Origin: Methyloligella sp050110875
GTDB taxonomy: Bacteria; Pseudomonadota; Alphaproteobacteria; Rhizobiales; Methyloligellaceae
Assembly (NCBI GenBank): GCA_050110875.1
Contig: CP188828.1
Location: forward strand, 806,001 to 870,000
Direction of reading: 5' to 3'
DNA: 64,000 bases
Below the pieces are notes generated by a model. It searched no databases. It was given only the letters and a program-made list of their open reading frames with translations, and was not told the origin of the DNA. The position numbers and the translations under genes are program-made. Of this stretch, positions 42,417 to 51,944 are shown piece by piece (position 1 is the stretch's first letter; every line of letters starts with the position of its first letter).

Positions 42417-43622
42417 CTAGCGCCTCGCGCTTGCACCCACCGTATCGGCCATGGTGGCGCCGCGCGCGCCGAGGGGATCCGCCGGCGGTGCCGTGGTGTC
42501 CCTGGCCGTCTGATGCTCCAGCTCGGCATTAATCTCCGCCCCAACCAGAATGATGATGACGGAGAGCCAGAGCCACATCATCAGGCCGATGGCCGCGCCG
42601 AGGGAACCGTAGGTCGCGTCGTAATTGGCGAAGTTCGACAGGTACCAGGAGAACAGGGCCGAACCGGCGAGCCACGCGAGCGCGGCGAACACGCTGCCCA
42701 CGGTGAGCCAGCGCCATTGGGCCCAGTCGCGGGAGGGGCCATAGCGGTAGAGCAGCGCCAGCCAGAGCAGCACGATGACGATCAGCGCCGGCCAGCGGAG
42801 GATGGAGATCAGCTGACCCGTATAGCTTTCGAAGCCGATCCAGGCGAGCACCAGAGGCAGGACGACGATGGCGTTGATGGCGGCGATCAGGAAGGCGAGC
42901 GCGCCCAGGGTGAAGGCGAAGGAGACGAGGTTGAGCTTCACGAAGCTACGCTTCTCCTTCTCGTCATAGACCACGTTCAGCGCATCCATGATCGCCTTGA
43001 TGCCCGCATTGGCGCTCCAGAGCGCGAACCCCAAGCCAAAGACGAAGCCGAAGCTGAGGCTGGCGCTGCGGCTTTCTGTGAGGCGCTCGATCTGCTCCTG
43101 AATGATGGCGAGCCCGCCTTCTGGCATCACCGCGGCGACGGTATCGATATGCTGGGTGATGGTATCGGGGCTCGCGGTCAGCCCGTAGATGGAGACGAAG
43201 GCGGCGAGCGCCGGAAACAACGCCAGCAGCATGTAGAAGACGACGCCGGCCGCCACGGCGAGCACGCGATCGTCGCCGATCTGGCCGACGACGCGCCAGA
43301 AGACATCCTTCCAGCCTTGCCAGGGCATGTGGAGAGGGCTGACCGCATGGCGGCCGCGATTGCGCTGCTCCGCCCGGGCGGCATGGACGTGTTGTGGCTC
43401 TTCCGACGGGCGGGTTTCGAAGGCGCCTTCGGTCTCTGCCGGATCGAATCCGGCCGGTGCCGCGGCTTCCCCTTTCGCCGCGCCGTCTCTTCTCACCCCG
43501 ACCGGCTTTCGCGGTGCCGGCCCCAGCCCCGCGATGCGGGCCAGCCGATCGACCAAGGCCACGGCGCCGACCAGCATCAACAGCTCGAGCCAAAAGGGTG
43601 TCTTGTCTTGGCGTGCGACCAT
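42417..43622 (-). CDS. YihY/BrkB (UPF0761) family inner-membrane protein
   Basis: A protein of 401 residues. A polar N-terminal extension of about 95 residues (with one hydrophobic segment near the start) precedes the BrkB domain: WKDVFWRVVGQIGDDRVLAV, AAGVVFYMLLALFPALAAFV, and later YDATYGSLGAAIGLMMWLWL and ILVGAEINAELEHQT. It has about six spans in the core. The family is widespread and was named 'virulence factor BrkB' from Bordetella; it is not ribonuclease BN. The transport or other role is unknown. Confidence 0.9.
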   Translation of the reverse strand: MVARQDKTPFWLELLMLVGAVALVDRLARIAGLGPAPRKPVGVRRDGAAKGEAAAPAGFDPAETEGAFETRPSEEPQHVHAARAEQRNRGRHAVSPLHMPWQGWKDVFWRVVGQIGDDRVLAVAAGVVFYMLLALFPALAAFVSIYGLTASPDTITQHIDTVAAVMPEGGLAIIQEQIERLTESRSASLSFGFVFGLGFALWSANAGIKAIMDALNVVYDEKEKRSFVKLNLVSFAFTLGALAFLIAAINAIVVLPLVLAWIGFESYTGQLISILRWPALIVIVLLWLALLYRYGPSRDWAQWRWLTVGSVFAALAWLAGSALFSWYLSNFANYDATYGSLGAAIGLMMWLWLSVIIILVGAEINAELEHQTARDTTAPPADPLGARGATMADTVGASARR

Positions 43623-43835
43623 GTTCCGGAGCGATAACCCCCTAGTCTCGCCAAGGTTTCCGGGTATCTCGCGATCTGAGAAGGGTTATTTTCGGGGATG
43701 CGGCGCGTTCGATCCTTCCCCCCAGTTTGAATCTGGTCTAAAGAGCGCTCCTAGCCCTCATTCAAAAGGCTGTCACATCCGGCTTCATGCGCGCAACGCG
43801 ATCCGGCCGGCCTGGACAAGCACGCTCAACGCTCT

Positions 43836-46800
43836 ATGCCCAAACGCGAAGACATAAAGTCCATCCTGGTCATCGGGGCTGGACCCATCGTCATCGGACA
43901 GGCCTGCGAGTTCGACTATTCCGGCACACAAGCCTGCAAGGCCCTGAAAGAAGAGGGCTATCGGGTCATCCTGGTGAACTCGAACCCGGCCACCATCATG
44001 ACCGATCCGGACGTGTCGGACGCGACTTACGTGGAGCCGATCACGCCGGCCTTCGTCGCCAAGATCATCGAGAAGGAGCGGCCCGACGCCCTGCTCCCCA
44101 CCATGGGCGGGCAGACGGCGCTGAACACGGCGCTCTCACTGCAGAATTCCGGGGTGCTGGAGAAGTACGGCGTTGAGATGATCGGCGCCAATGCGGAGGC
44201 CATCGACAAGGCGGAGGACCGGGAGTTGTTCCGCGAGGCCATGTCGAAGATCGGGTTGCAATCGCCCCGTTCCCTGTTGGCCACGGCCAGCGACATGAAG
44301 CGCACCGACAAGCAGAAGCGCCAGGCGGAGCTCGACCGCATCGCCGCCTCGGATATGAGCGATGCCGAGAAGGATGCCGCTATCGCCGCCTTCGAGAAGG
44401 ATTGGGGGCAAGGCGAGAGCGAACGGAAACGGCGCTATCGCGACAAGGGCATGATCGAGGCGCTGGAGGCGCTCTCCGAGATCGGCCTGCCGGCCATCAT
44501 CCGCCCGTCCTTCACGCTGGGCGGAACCGGCGGCGGCATCGCCTATAACCGTGACGAGTTCATCGAGATCGTGGAGCGCGGGCTCGACGCCTCCCCCACC
44601 TCCGAGGTGCTGATCGAGGAATCGGTGCTGGGGTGGAAGGAGTACGAGATGGAGGTCGTCCGGGATAAGGACGACAACTGCATCATCATCTGCTCCATCG
44701 AGAATATCGACCCGATGGGCGTGCATACGGGCGACTCCATCACGGTGGCGCCGGCGCTGACCCTCACCGACCGCGAATATCAGATCATGCGGAACGCCTC
44801 GATCGCCGTGCTGCGGGAGATCGGCGTGGAAACCGGCGGCTCCAACGTGCAGTTCGCCGTGAACCCGGCGGACGGGCGGCTGGTGATCATCGAGATGAAT
44901 CCGCGGGTGTCGCGCTCCTCGGCGCTGGCCTCCAAGGCGACGGGCTTCCCGATCGCCAAGGTCGCCGCCAAGCTGGCGGTCGGCTACACTCTGGACGAGC
45001 TCGCCAACGACATCACGGGCGGGGCGACGCCCGCCTCCTTCGAGCCGACCATCGATTACGTGGTCACCAAGATCCCGCGCTTCGCATTCGAGAAATTCCC
45101 CGGCTCCGAGGCGGTTCTCACGACATCGATGAAGTCGGTGGGCGAGGCCATGGCCATCGGGCGGAGCTTCCCGGAGAGCCTGCAGAAGGCGCTGCGCTCC
45201 ATGGAGACGGGGCTGACCGGACTCGACGAGTATCATTTCGAAGGTCTTGGCCAGGGCGACGACAGCAACGTGATCCGGGCGGCGCTCGGCACACCGACGC
45301 CGGACCGCCTCCTGAAGGTGGCGCAGGCCATGCGGCTCGGCTTCGATCAGGAGCTGGTCTATGAGTTCTGCAAGATCGACCCGTGGTTCCTGGGCCAGCT
45401 CCAGGACATCATCCGGTGGGAAGAGCGGGTACGCGCCCATGGGCTGCCGGAAAACGGCGCGCAGATGCGCAAGCTGAAGGCCATGGGATTCTCCGACGAG
45501 CGGCTGGCCACGCTGTCCGGGCTGCCGGTCGAAGAGGTCTCCGCCAAGCGCCGGGCGCTGGACGTGCACCCGGTGTTCAAGCGCATCGATACTTGCGCGG
45601 CCGAGTTCGCCTCACCCACGGCCTACATGTACTCGACCTACGAAGCAGATTTCGCCGGCGAGCCAGCCTGCGAGGCGCGTCCGTCCGACAAGGAGAAGAT
45701 CATCATCCTTGGCGGCGGGCCGAACCGGATCGGCCAGGGCATCGAGTTCGACTATTGCTGCTGCCACGCGGCCTTCTCGCTCTCGGCGAACGGCTACGAG
45801 ACCATCATGGTCAACTGCAATCCGGAAACCGTCTCCACCGATTACGACACTTCCGACCGGCTCTATTTCGAGCCGCTGACGGAAGAAGACGTGCTGGAGA
45901 TCATCCGGAAGGAACAGGAAAACGGCACGGTCAAAGGCGTCATCGTGCAGTTCGGCGGGCAGACGCCCCTGAAGCTCGCCACAGCGCTCGAGGCGGCCGA
46001 CGTGCCGATCCTCGGCACGCCGCCCGACGCGATCGATCTCGCCGAGGACCGGGACCGGTTCCAGGCTCTGATCGAGACGCTGGGGATGCGCCAGCCGATC
46101 AACGGCATCGCACGATCGCAGCAGGAAGCCATCGATATCGCGAAGAATATCGGTTTCCCCCTGATCATCCGCCCATCCTATGTGCTGGGCGGGCGCGCCA
46201 TGGAGATCGTCTTCGAGGAAGCGCAGCTGGAACGCTATATCTCACAAGCCGTGGTGGTCTCCGGCAAGAGCCCCATTCTGATCGACAGCTATCTGCGCGA
46301 CGCCATCGAGGTGGATGTCGATGCGCTCTGCGACGGCGAGGACGTCTTCATCTGCGGCGTCATGGAGCATATCGAGCAGGCGGGCGTGCATTCCGGCGAC
46401 AGCGCCTGCTCGCTGCCGCCCCATTCGCTGTCGCAAGAGACCATCGACAAGCTCAAGGCACAGACGAGGCAACTCGCCAAGGCGCTCCGGGTGGTCGGGC
46501 TGATGAACGTGCAATACGCCATTCAGGATGGCGAGATCTACATCCTGGAGGTGAACCCGCGGGCCAGCCGCACGGTGCCCTTCGTGGCCAAGGTGATCGG
46601 CCGGCCGATCGCGGCCATCGCGGCCCAGGTGATGGCGGGCAAGAAGCTCTCCGAATTCGATCTCGCCGAGCGCGCGTTGAATCATATCGCGGTGAAGGAA
46701 GCCGTCTTCCCCTTCGCGCGCTTCCCCGGCGTCGATCCGGTGCTGGGGCCGGAAATGCGCTCCACCGGCGAGGTGATGGGCATCGATAAAGATTACGGCA

Positions 46801-47252
46801 TCGCTTTCGCCAAGAGCCAGCTCGGCGGCGGCAGCAAGCTGCCCCTCTCCGGCACGGTGTTCATCTCGGTGAAGGATGCCGACAAGGCGGGCATGGTGGC
46901 GCCGGCGCGGGAGCTGGTCGATATGGGCTTCCGAATCCTCGCCACACGAGGCACGCGCCGCTTCCTCGACGAGCAGGGTATCCCGTGCGAGCGGGTGAAC
47001 AAGGTGCTGGAGGGACGGCCCCATATCGTGGACGCCATCGCCAACGGCGAGGTGGACATGGTGTTCAACACCACCGAGGGCATGAAGGCGCTGGCGGATA
47101 GCTTCTCCATCCGCCGGACGGCCTTGCTCTACCATATCCCTTATTATACAACGCTTGCTGGCGCCTTAGCCGCGACCGAGGCGATCAAGGCGCTTCGGGC
47201 CGGAAGTCTTGAGGTGGCGCCGCTGCAAAGCTTCACAGCCGCGCGAACCTAA
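43836..47252 (+). CDS. carB: Carbamoyl-phosphate synthase large subunit
   Basis: A protein of 1138 residues, longer than the usual 1070-1080. The two ATP-grasp halves begin SILVIGAGPIVIGQACEFDY and IIILGGGPNRIGQGIEFDYC. The extra length is a charged insertion at about residues 155-210 (SDMKRTDKQKRQAELDRIAA through ERKRRYRDKG), which is, from memory, characteristic of Rhizobiales CarB. The C-terminal allosteric domain is present (GMVAPARELVDMGFRILATR). With CarA it makes carbamoyl phosphate from bicarbonate, glutamine and two ATP. greA follows in the same direction. Confidence 0.96.
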   Translation: MPKREDIKSILVIGAGPIVIGQACEFDYSGTQACKALKEEGYRVILVNSNPATIMTDPDVSDATYVEPITPAFVAKIIEKERPDALLPTMGGQTALNTALSLQNSGVLEKYGVEMIGANAEAIDKAEDRELFREAMSKIGLQSPRSLLATASDMKRTDKQKRQAELDRIAASDMSDAEKDAAIAAFEKDWGQGESERKRRYRDKGMIEALEALSEIGLPAIIRPSFTLGGTGGGIAYNRDEFIEIVERGLDASPTSEVLIEESVLGWKEYEMEVVRDKDDNCIIICSIENIDPMGVHTGDSITVAPALTLTDREYQIMRNASIAVLREIGVETGGSNVQFAVNPADGRLVIIEMNPRVSRSSALASKATGFPIAKVAAKLAVGYTLDELANDITGGATPASFEPTIDYVVTKIPRFAFEKFPGSEAVLTTSMKSVGEAMAIGRSFPESLQKALRSMETGLTGLDEYHFEGLGQGDDSNVIRAALGTPTPDRLLKVAQAMRLGFDQELVYEFCKIDPWFLGQLQDIIRWEERVRAHGLPENGAQMRKLKAMGFSDERLATLSGLPVEEVSAKRRALDVHPVFKRIDTCAAEFASPTAYMYSTYEADFAGEPACEARPSDKEKIIILGGGPNRIGQGIEFDYCCCHAAFSLSANGYETIMVNCNPETVSTDYDTSDRLYFEPLTEEDVLEIIRKEQENGTVKGVIVQFGGQTPLKLATALEAADVPILGTPPDAIDLAEDRDRFQALIETLGMRQPINGIARSQQEAIDIAKNIGFPLIIRPSYVLGGRAMEIVFEEAQLERYISQAVVVSGKSPILIDSYLRDAIEVDVDALCDGEDVFICGVMEHIEQAGVHSGDSACSLPPHSLSQETIDKLKAQTRQLAKALRVVGLMNVQYAIQDGEIYILEVNPRASRTVPFVAKVIGRPIAAIAAQVMAGKKLSEFDLAERALNHIAVKEAVFPFARFPGVDPVLGPEMRSTGEVMGIDKDYGIAFAKSQLGGGSKLPLSGTVFISVKDADKAGMVAPARELVDMGFRILATRGTRRFLDEQGIPCERVNKVLEGRPHIVDAIANGEVDMVFNTTEGMKALADSFSIRRTALLYHIPYYTTLAGALAATEAIKALRAGSLEVAPLQSFTAART

Positions 47253-47381
47253 CCGGCGCCTCATTTCTCGATTTTGTTGGAGCCGTTTCTCGCCGCGTTC
47301 TTGGCGAAGGGTCTCTTTTGTGACTTTAATTCGACACACGACGTCCGGGGCATTCCGGACTTTGCCGAGGAGCTATTGAAG

Positions 47382-47855
47382 ATGGATAAAGTGCCGATGA
47401 CCGCTGAGGGCTATGCGGCGCTTGAGGCTGAGATCAAGCATCTCAAGACGGTCGAGCGCCCGCGTATCATCAAGGCCATCGCCGATGCGCGGGAGCATGG
47501 CGACCTGTCCGAGAATGCCGAGTATCACGCGGCGAAGGAGCAGCAGGGCATGACCGAGGCGCGCGTCGCCGACCTCGAGGACAAGCTCTCCAGAGCCGAT
47601 GTGATCGACGTCTCGAAGCTTTCCGGCAACCAGGTGATGTTCGGCGCGACCGTGACGCTGATCGACGAGGACACCGAGCAGAAGGTGAAGTACCGCATCG
47701 TCGGCGAGCTCGAGGCGAACGTGAAAGAGGGCAAGATCTCTATCGGCTCTCCCATCGCGCGCGCGCTTTTGAACAAGCACAAGGGCGACGTGGTGGAGGT
47801 CTCCACCCCCGGCGGCGGCAAGTCCTACGAGATCGTCAAGGTCGAGTTCAAGTAG
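47382..47855 (+). CDS. greA: Transcription elongation factor GreA
   Basis: A protein of 157 residues. The N-terminal coiled coil (MTAEGYAALEAEIKHLKTVE through EARVADLEDKLSRADVID) carries the acidic tip DLSENAEYH. The C-terminal FKBP-like domain ends GGGKSYEIVKVEF. It stimulates RNA polymerase to cleave backtracked RNA. The start at 47382 (MDKVPMTAEGY) has GAGGAG nine bases upstream and gives the normal length. It follows carB by about 130 bases, an arrangement often seen in Alphaproteobacteria. Confidence 0.96.
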   Translation: MDKVPMTAEGYAALEAEIKHLKTVERPRIIKAIADAREHGDLSENAEYHAAKEQQGMTEARVADLEDKLSRADVIDVSKLSGNQVMFGATVTLIDEDTEQKVKYRIVGELEANVKEGKISIGSPIARALLNKHKGDVVEVSTPGGGKSYEIVKVEFK

Positions 47856-47917
47856 GGCACGGCCAAGCCCTTCCTCCTGGAAGGGGGGAGATGGCGGGCG
47901 TCTCAGAGACCAAGATC

Positions 47918-47955
47918 GACCCCCTCCCCGACCCTCCCCCTGCAGGGGGAGGGAG
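47918..47955. repeat. Palindrome between convergent greA and the AraC gene
   Basis: A 22-base perfect palindrome built on CCCTCCCCCTGCA and its inverse, followed on the plus strand by a short T-rich stretch. It is related to the CCCTCC/GGAGGG palindromes at 26088-26131. It may terminate greA. Confidence 0.55.
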
Positions 47956-47971
47956 CTTTCCTCACTTCAGC

Positions 47972-48958
47972 TCAAGTCAGAAGGCGCCGCCGCCAGGCTT
48001 GCGGCGTCTCGCCCGTCCAGCGCCGGAAGGCGCGGGTGAAATGGGCCGGGTCCGAATAGCCGAGCTCGAAGGCGATGGCGGTGATCGGCACGCCGCTCTC
48101 TTTCAGGAGATCGCAGGCCCGATCGCGCAAGGTCGTCTGGGCCAGCCCTTCGAAGCTGAGCCCCTCCTCCGACAAGCGGCGCTGCAAGGTGCGGCGGGTC
48201 AGGCCGAGACGGCCCGCGACTCTGTCGATGCCCGCTTCGCCCTGATCGATCTGCAGAAGCATGATGTGGCGGACGACGGCGGCGAGCTCCGTCTCGGGGG
48301 GCACAGCGGGATAGTCGGGCTCGCGACCTGCGGGCGGCGACGGATTGGGAAGCTCCAGGAGCGCGGCGGGAAACACCACCCCGGCCCGCTCGCCAGAGAT
48401 CGCGTCGCCGGCGACCACCTGCTCGATCTCGCGCCGGCCCTCGATCCTTCCGGAAATCTCCACCCGGTCGGGCGTCCAGCCGGCGCCGGCGAAATGCCGG
48501 ATCAAGGCCAGCATGTAGCCGATGGCCAGCATCTCGTTCTTCTGCTGTCCGAGGCCGAGATTCTCCGTGATCCAGTAGTTCCACTTGGCCCAGCGCCCTT
48601 CGATCTCCAGGGTGATCCTGGTGGCGCCCTGGAGCAGGCTGGCCAGGGACCGGCTGCTCTCGGCGATGGCATCGCCCAGGTTCGGCAGCGAGATCAGATG
48701 GGCGCCGTAAGGGCCGAGGCCGGGAACGCCGGCCTCCGTCGATAGGCGGACGGCGAGGCTGTGGTCGCCGATGGCGCGGGCCGCCGTCTCGAGCAGACGG
48801 AATTGATCGCGCAGCAGGATCAGGCGCTGGGGCTGCTCCAGCAATGTGAGGGGAAGCTCGGCCTTCTCGAACACGTCCGCGATCGAACCGCCGGAGCTCG
48901 TCACGATATCGGCGATCGGCCCGATCGTGCTGGCCTTGGTGAGCGCATAGCTTCGCAT
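47972..48958 (-). CDS. AraC family transcriptional regulator
   Basis: A protein of 328 residues. The N-terminal effector domain is of the OruR/ArgR-like type (no cupin signature). The C-terminal double helix-turn-helix covers about 225-325 (GIDRVAGRLGLTRRTLQRRL; VPITAIAFELGYSDPAHFTR). The start at 48958 has GGAG upstream; a frame open 15 codons earlier is less likely because it would include the palindrome at 48980-49003. It diverges from a cupin gene, which is the probable target. Confidence 0.9.
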   Translation of the reverse strand: MRSYALTKASTIGPIADIVTSSGGSIADVFEKAELPLTLLEQPQRLILLRDQFRLLETAARAIGDHSLAVRLSTEAGVPGLGPYGAHLISLPNLGDAIAESSRSLASLLQGATRITLEIEGRWAKWNYWITENLGLGQQKNEMLAIGYMLALIRHFAGAGWTPDRVEISGRIEGRREIEQVVAGDAISGERAGVVFPAALLELPNPSPPAGREPDYPAVPPETELAAVVRHIMLLQIDQGEAGIDRVAGRLGLTRRTLQRRLSEEGLSFEGLAQTTLRDRACDLLKESGVPITAIAFELGYSDPAHFTRAFRRWTGETPQAWRRRLLT

Positions 48959-48979
48959 CGCCCGCTCCAATCCGACGCT

Positions 48980-49003
48980 TTGCCTTTTGGCACCAAATGG
49001 CAA
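48980..49003. promoter_or_regulatory. 24-bp near-perfect palindrome in the AraC/cupin divergent promoter
   Basis: TTGCC(T)TTTGG faces CCAAA(T)GGCAA about a central CA step, 22 bases upstream of the AraC-type start. A second weaker dyad GGAATT-N12-AATTCC lies at about 49051-49074. Either could be the regulator's site. Confidence 0.55.
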
Positions 49004-49117
49004 GCGCTTTCAGCCTGAAACGATAGCTTCATTGAGCATCGCTGCCGATAGGAATTCGGGAAAATACCAATTCCCTTCGATGGCACAAAATTCGAATAGA
49101 AATCGGAGGATGATGCA

Positions 49118-49627
49118 ATGCCCACCAAGGAGTTCGACGATAGCCACATCAATTGGCGAACCATCGACGGCTTCGATCACATCGCCTATCACGTCTGCGA
49201 CGTCGATGTGGAAAACGGGATCGTCGATCTGCTGTTCAAGTTCGACGCCAATTCCAAGATCGCCATGCATAACCACATGGTCCCCTACCGGACCCTGGTT
49301 CTGCAGGGCGAGCTGCGGATCTACCGCCCCGACGGCGAGGTGAAGGAAATCCGCCCGGTGGGGAGCTACGTGGCCGCAGCGGGTCAGGGGGAAACCCATA
49401 CCGAGGGCGGCGGCGACCAGGACGTCATCGTCTTCTTCTCCAACCGCAACGTGAAAGACGTCGTCTACGAGATTCTCGACGAGAACGGCGAGTTGATCAC
49501 GACCTTCGGCATTCCAGAATTTTCGGCGCTGCTGGAAGAGCAGCGGGCCGCGGGCGAGAAATGCAACGAACCCTATCCCGTCGATGCGAAGACTGAGGCG
49601 AAGGAGGAGGCTGAAGCCTCGGCCTAG
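49118..49627 (+). CDS. Cupin-domain protein (ChrR-like/dioxygenase-like)
   Basis: A protein of 169 residues. The cupin core shows metal-binding histidines in KIAMHNHMVPYRTLVLQGEL and later GQGETHTEGG. The C-terminal tail is acidic (EAKEEAEASA). Family members include acetylacetone-cleaving dioxygenases and ChrR-type cupins; the reaction here is unknown. It is divergent from an AraC regulator, with palindromes between them, suggesting inducible expression. Its ATG has GGAGG upstream. Confidence 0.75.
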   Translation: MPTKEFDDSHINWRTIDGFDHIAYHVCDVDVENGIVDLLFKFDANSKIAMHNHMVPYRTLVLQGELRIYRPDGEVKEIRPVGSYVAAAGQGETHTEGGGDQDVIVFFSNRNVKDVVYEILDENGELITTFGIPEFSALLEEQRAAGEKCNEPYPVDAKTEAKEEAEASA

Positions 49628-49750
49628 TCCTCAGCCCCCAGCGATCGTCCGTCCCCTATCGGAGCAACGGGGCGGGCGATCGTCCCCACCCGGGGCGCCT
49701 TATTCGGCTTACTGCCTCAATTGCGCCCCAGGGGAAGGTTAGACGCGGCC

Positions 49751-50644
49751 ATGATCACCCGCCGTCACATCGTTCAGGGCGCTGCCGCCGTCTCGCTTCT
49801 CGCCCTTTCCGACAGCGCCAAGGCCACCACTTTCGCGCTTCCCTCCGAAGACCGTCTCGCCAGCCGATTCGCCGATATCGAAAAGAATATCGGCGCGCGT
49901 CTCGGGGTCGCCGTGTATGACAGCGGAACGGGAAAACGCGCCTCCCATCGCGGGGACGAGCGGTTTCCCATGTGCAGCACGTTCAAGTTCATCGCCGCGG
50001 CGGCGGTGCTGAAGCAGGTCGACGAGGGGAAGGCTTCTCTCGACGAGACTCTCCTTGTGACCGAGGACGAGATGCTGGAATACGCGCCGGTCACCGAGAA
50101 GCATATCGGCGAGAAGATGACCCTCGAGGCGCTTTGCGAGGCGGCCGTGACCTGGAGCGACAATCCGGCCGCCAATCTTATCCTGAAGAAATTGGGAGGG
50201 CCGCAGGCCATCACGACGTTCGCCCGGTCGCTGGGGGACGAGAAGACCCGGCTCGACCGCTACGAGCTGGCGCTGAACGACGTCCCGCCGGGCGATCCGC
50301 GGGACACGACGACGCCGCACGCCATGATCCATACGCTCGATACGCTCGTTCTCGGCGACGCCCTCTCCGACACTTCGCGGCGGCAGCTCACGGCGTGGCT
50401 GGTGTCGAACCACACCGGCGACAACCGCATACGGGCGGGCGTGCCGAAGAACTGGCGCGTGGGCGACAAGACGGGCACGGGCCCGCGCGGCTCCACCAAC
50501 GATGTGGGCGTGGCCTGGCCGCCGAACGGGAAGCCGGTCGTCATCGCCGTCTATCTCACGGACAGCGAGGCGAAGCTCGAAAAACGCGATGCGGCGATCG
50601 CCGCCGTGGCGAAGGCGATCGCCTCGGAACGCAACGCGAAATAG
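49751..50644 (+). CDS. Class A beta-lactamase, Tat-exported
   Basis: A protein of 297 residues. The N-terminus has the twin-arginine motif TRRHIVQG followed by a hydrophobic stretch. All class A catalytic motifs are present: CSTFK (Ser76), SDN in TWSDNPAANLIL, the general-base Glu in DRYELALN, and KTG in GDKTGTGPRGST. A Cys precedes the active Ser, but the partner Cys after KTG found in KPC-type enzymes is absent. It hydrolyses beta-lactams in the periplasm. No adjacent AmpR-like regulator is present, and base use matches the chromosome, so it is probably intrinsic. Confidence 0.92.
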   Translation: MITRRHIVQGAAAVSLLALSDSAKATTFALPSEDRLASRFADIEKNIGARLGVAVYDSGTGKRASHRGDERFPMCSTFKFIAAAAVLKQVDEGKASLDETLLVTEDEMLEYAPVTEKHIGEKMTLEALCEAAVTWSDNPAANLILKKLGGPQAITTFARSLGDEKTRLDRYELALNDVPPGDPRDTTTPHAMIHTLDTLVLGDALSDTSRRQLTAWLVSNHTGDNRIRAGVPKNWRVGDKTGTGPRGSTNDVGVAWPPNGKPVVIAVYLTDSEAKLEKRDAAIAAVAKAIASERNAK

Positions 50645-50706
50645 TCACCTAAGAAAGAGATACCGTCCCACCCGACTTCGGGAACATCGCCAACTTGCGC
50701 GATGGG

Positions 50707-51726
50707 CTAAGCCACGCCGATCAAGGCTTCGTCGTTTCGCCGGACGGCTTCGCGCAAGGCCGCCGCCGCGCCTTGCAGGGCCGGAGCCTTGGCGCCGATG
50801 ACATAGACCGGGATGGCGGCGAGGAACGCATCCTTCATCCGGCCTTTCGACTCGAAATAGTGGCGAAACGTCCCCTGCTGCAGGATATCGACGATCCGCA
50901 TGGGTATGCCGCCGCCGAGATAGACGCCGCCACGGGCCCCCAGCATGAGCGCCGCATCGCCGGCGAAGCTGCCGAGCCAGGCGACGAAATGCTCCAGGGT
51001 CTCGACCGCGATGGGATCGCTGCGCTCTCTCGCCCGCCGGACGATATCGGGCGCGGCGAGATCCTCCAGCTCCTCGCCCTTCTCGGCGGCGACGCAACGG
51101 TAGAGATCGCAGAGCCCGAGGCCGGAGATCACCCGCTCGGCGGAAAGATGCTCCCGGTCCCCCATCATCCGCTTCAGAAGCGGCAGATGATCGATATGGG
51201 CAGGGGCGAGATTGATGTGACCGCCCTCCCCCGGGATGGCGACCCAGCCAGCCTCCGACCAGACGAGGCCGGCCGTGCCGAGGCCGGTGCCGGGGCCGAG
51301 CACCACCTTGGTGCCCTTCTCGACCGGCTCGGCGCCGCCGAGCTGGGTGAGATCCTCGCCGGCGATATAGGGGAGCGACATGGCCAGCGCCTGGAAATCG
51401 TTCAGCACGAGCAGCCCGTCCAGCCCCATGGCCCGGCCGAGCTCCTTGCGTTCGAACCCCCAGGGCGAGTTGGTGAAATCCACGGTTTCGCCGGTGACCG
51501 GCGCGGCGACGGCGAAGGCGGCCTTGGCGGGCGGCTTGGCGAGCCCTTTGGCATAGGCGGTCGCCGCCTCGACGATGCTCTCATGCTCGGCGCAGGTCAC
51601 GCTTTTGAAATCGGAAAGGGCGAGCGTTGCCAGATCGGCGACGGCGAAGCGCGCGTTGGTGCCGCCGATATCGGCGACGATGGCGCTTGCGGCCGCGTTG
51701 TCGATCGAACCCTGCAAACCAATCAC
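50707..51726 (-). CDS. glk: Glucokinase
   Basis: A protein of 339 residues. ADIGGTNARFAV at the N-terminus is the phosphate-binding motif; VLNDFQALAMSLPYI, GPGTGLGTAGLV and GGVYLGGGIPMRIV complete the bacterial Glk signature. It phosphorylates glucose with ATP. It is convergent with the beta-lactamase gene and divergent from the LysR gene. It is a single-gene unit without other sugar genes nearby. Confidence 0.94.
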   Translation of the reverse strand: MIGLQGSIDNAAASAIVADIGGTNARFAVADLATLALSDFKSVTCAEHESIVEAATAYAKGLAKPPAKAAFAVAAPVTGETVDFTNSPWGFERKELGRAMGLDGLLVLNDFQALAMSLPYIAGEDLTQLGGAEPVEKGTKVVLGPGTGLGTAGLVWSEAGWVAIPGEGGHINLAPAHIDHLPLLKRMMGDREHLSAERVISGLGLCDLYRCVAAEKGEELEDLAAPDIVRRARERSDPIAVETLEHFVAWLGSFAGDAALMLGARGGVYLGGGIPMRIVDILQQGTFRHYFESKGRMKDAFLAAIPVYVIGAKAPALQGAAAALREAVRRNDEALIGVA

Positions 51727-51944
51727 CTCCCCGGGCCGGCACCGGATGCGAAACCTTCCACCGGCCCTTAAGGTCCGGCCGCTAAAGACGGGCCGATAGA
51801 CGACATGCGTTGGAAACCGTCTTTATCGCGTAACGGCACTGCTTTAACGGAAATGCCTTGCCTGTTGAAGGGGATGGCCGCAGAGATCAGAATTCGATTG
51901 CGCGTTGATGCGCATGGGGCGAGAGGAGGCCCGGTCGAGACAGC

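Noticed and set aside
50450..50520. KPC/SME-like carbapenemase disulfide in the class A beta-lactamase
   Set aside because: There is a Cys before the active Ser but no Cys after the KTG motif, so the disulfide cannot form. The spectrum cannot be read from sequence.
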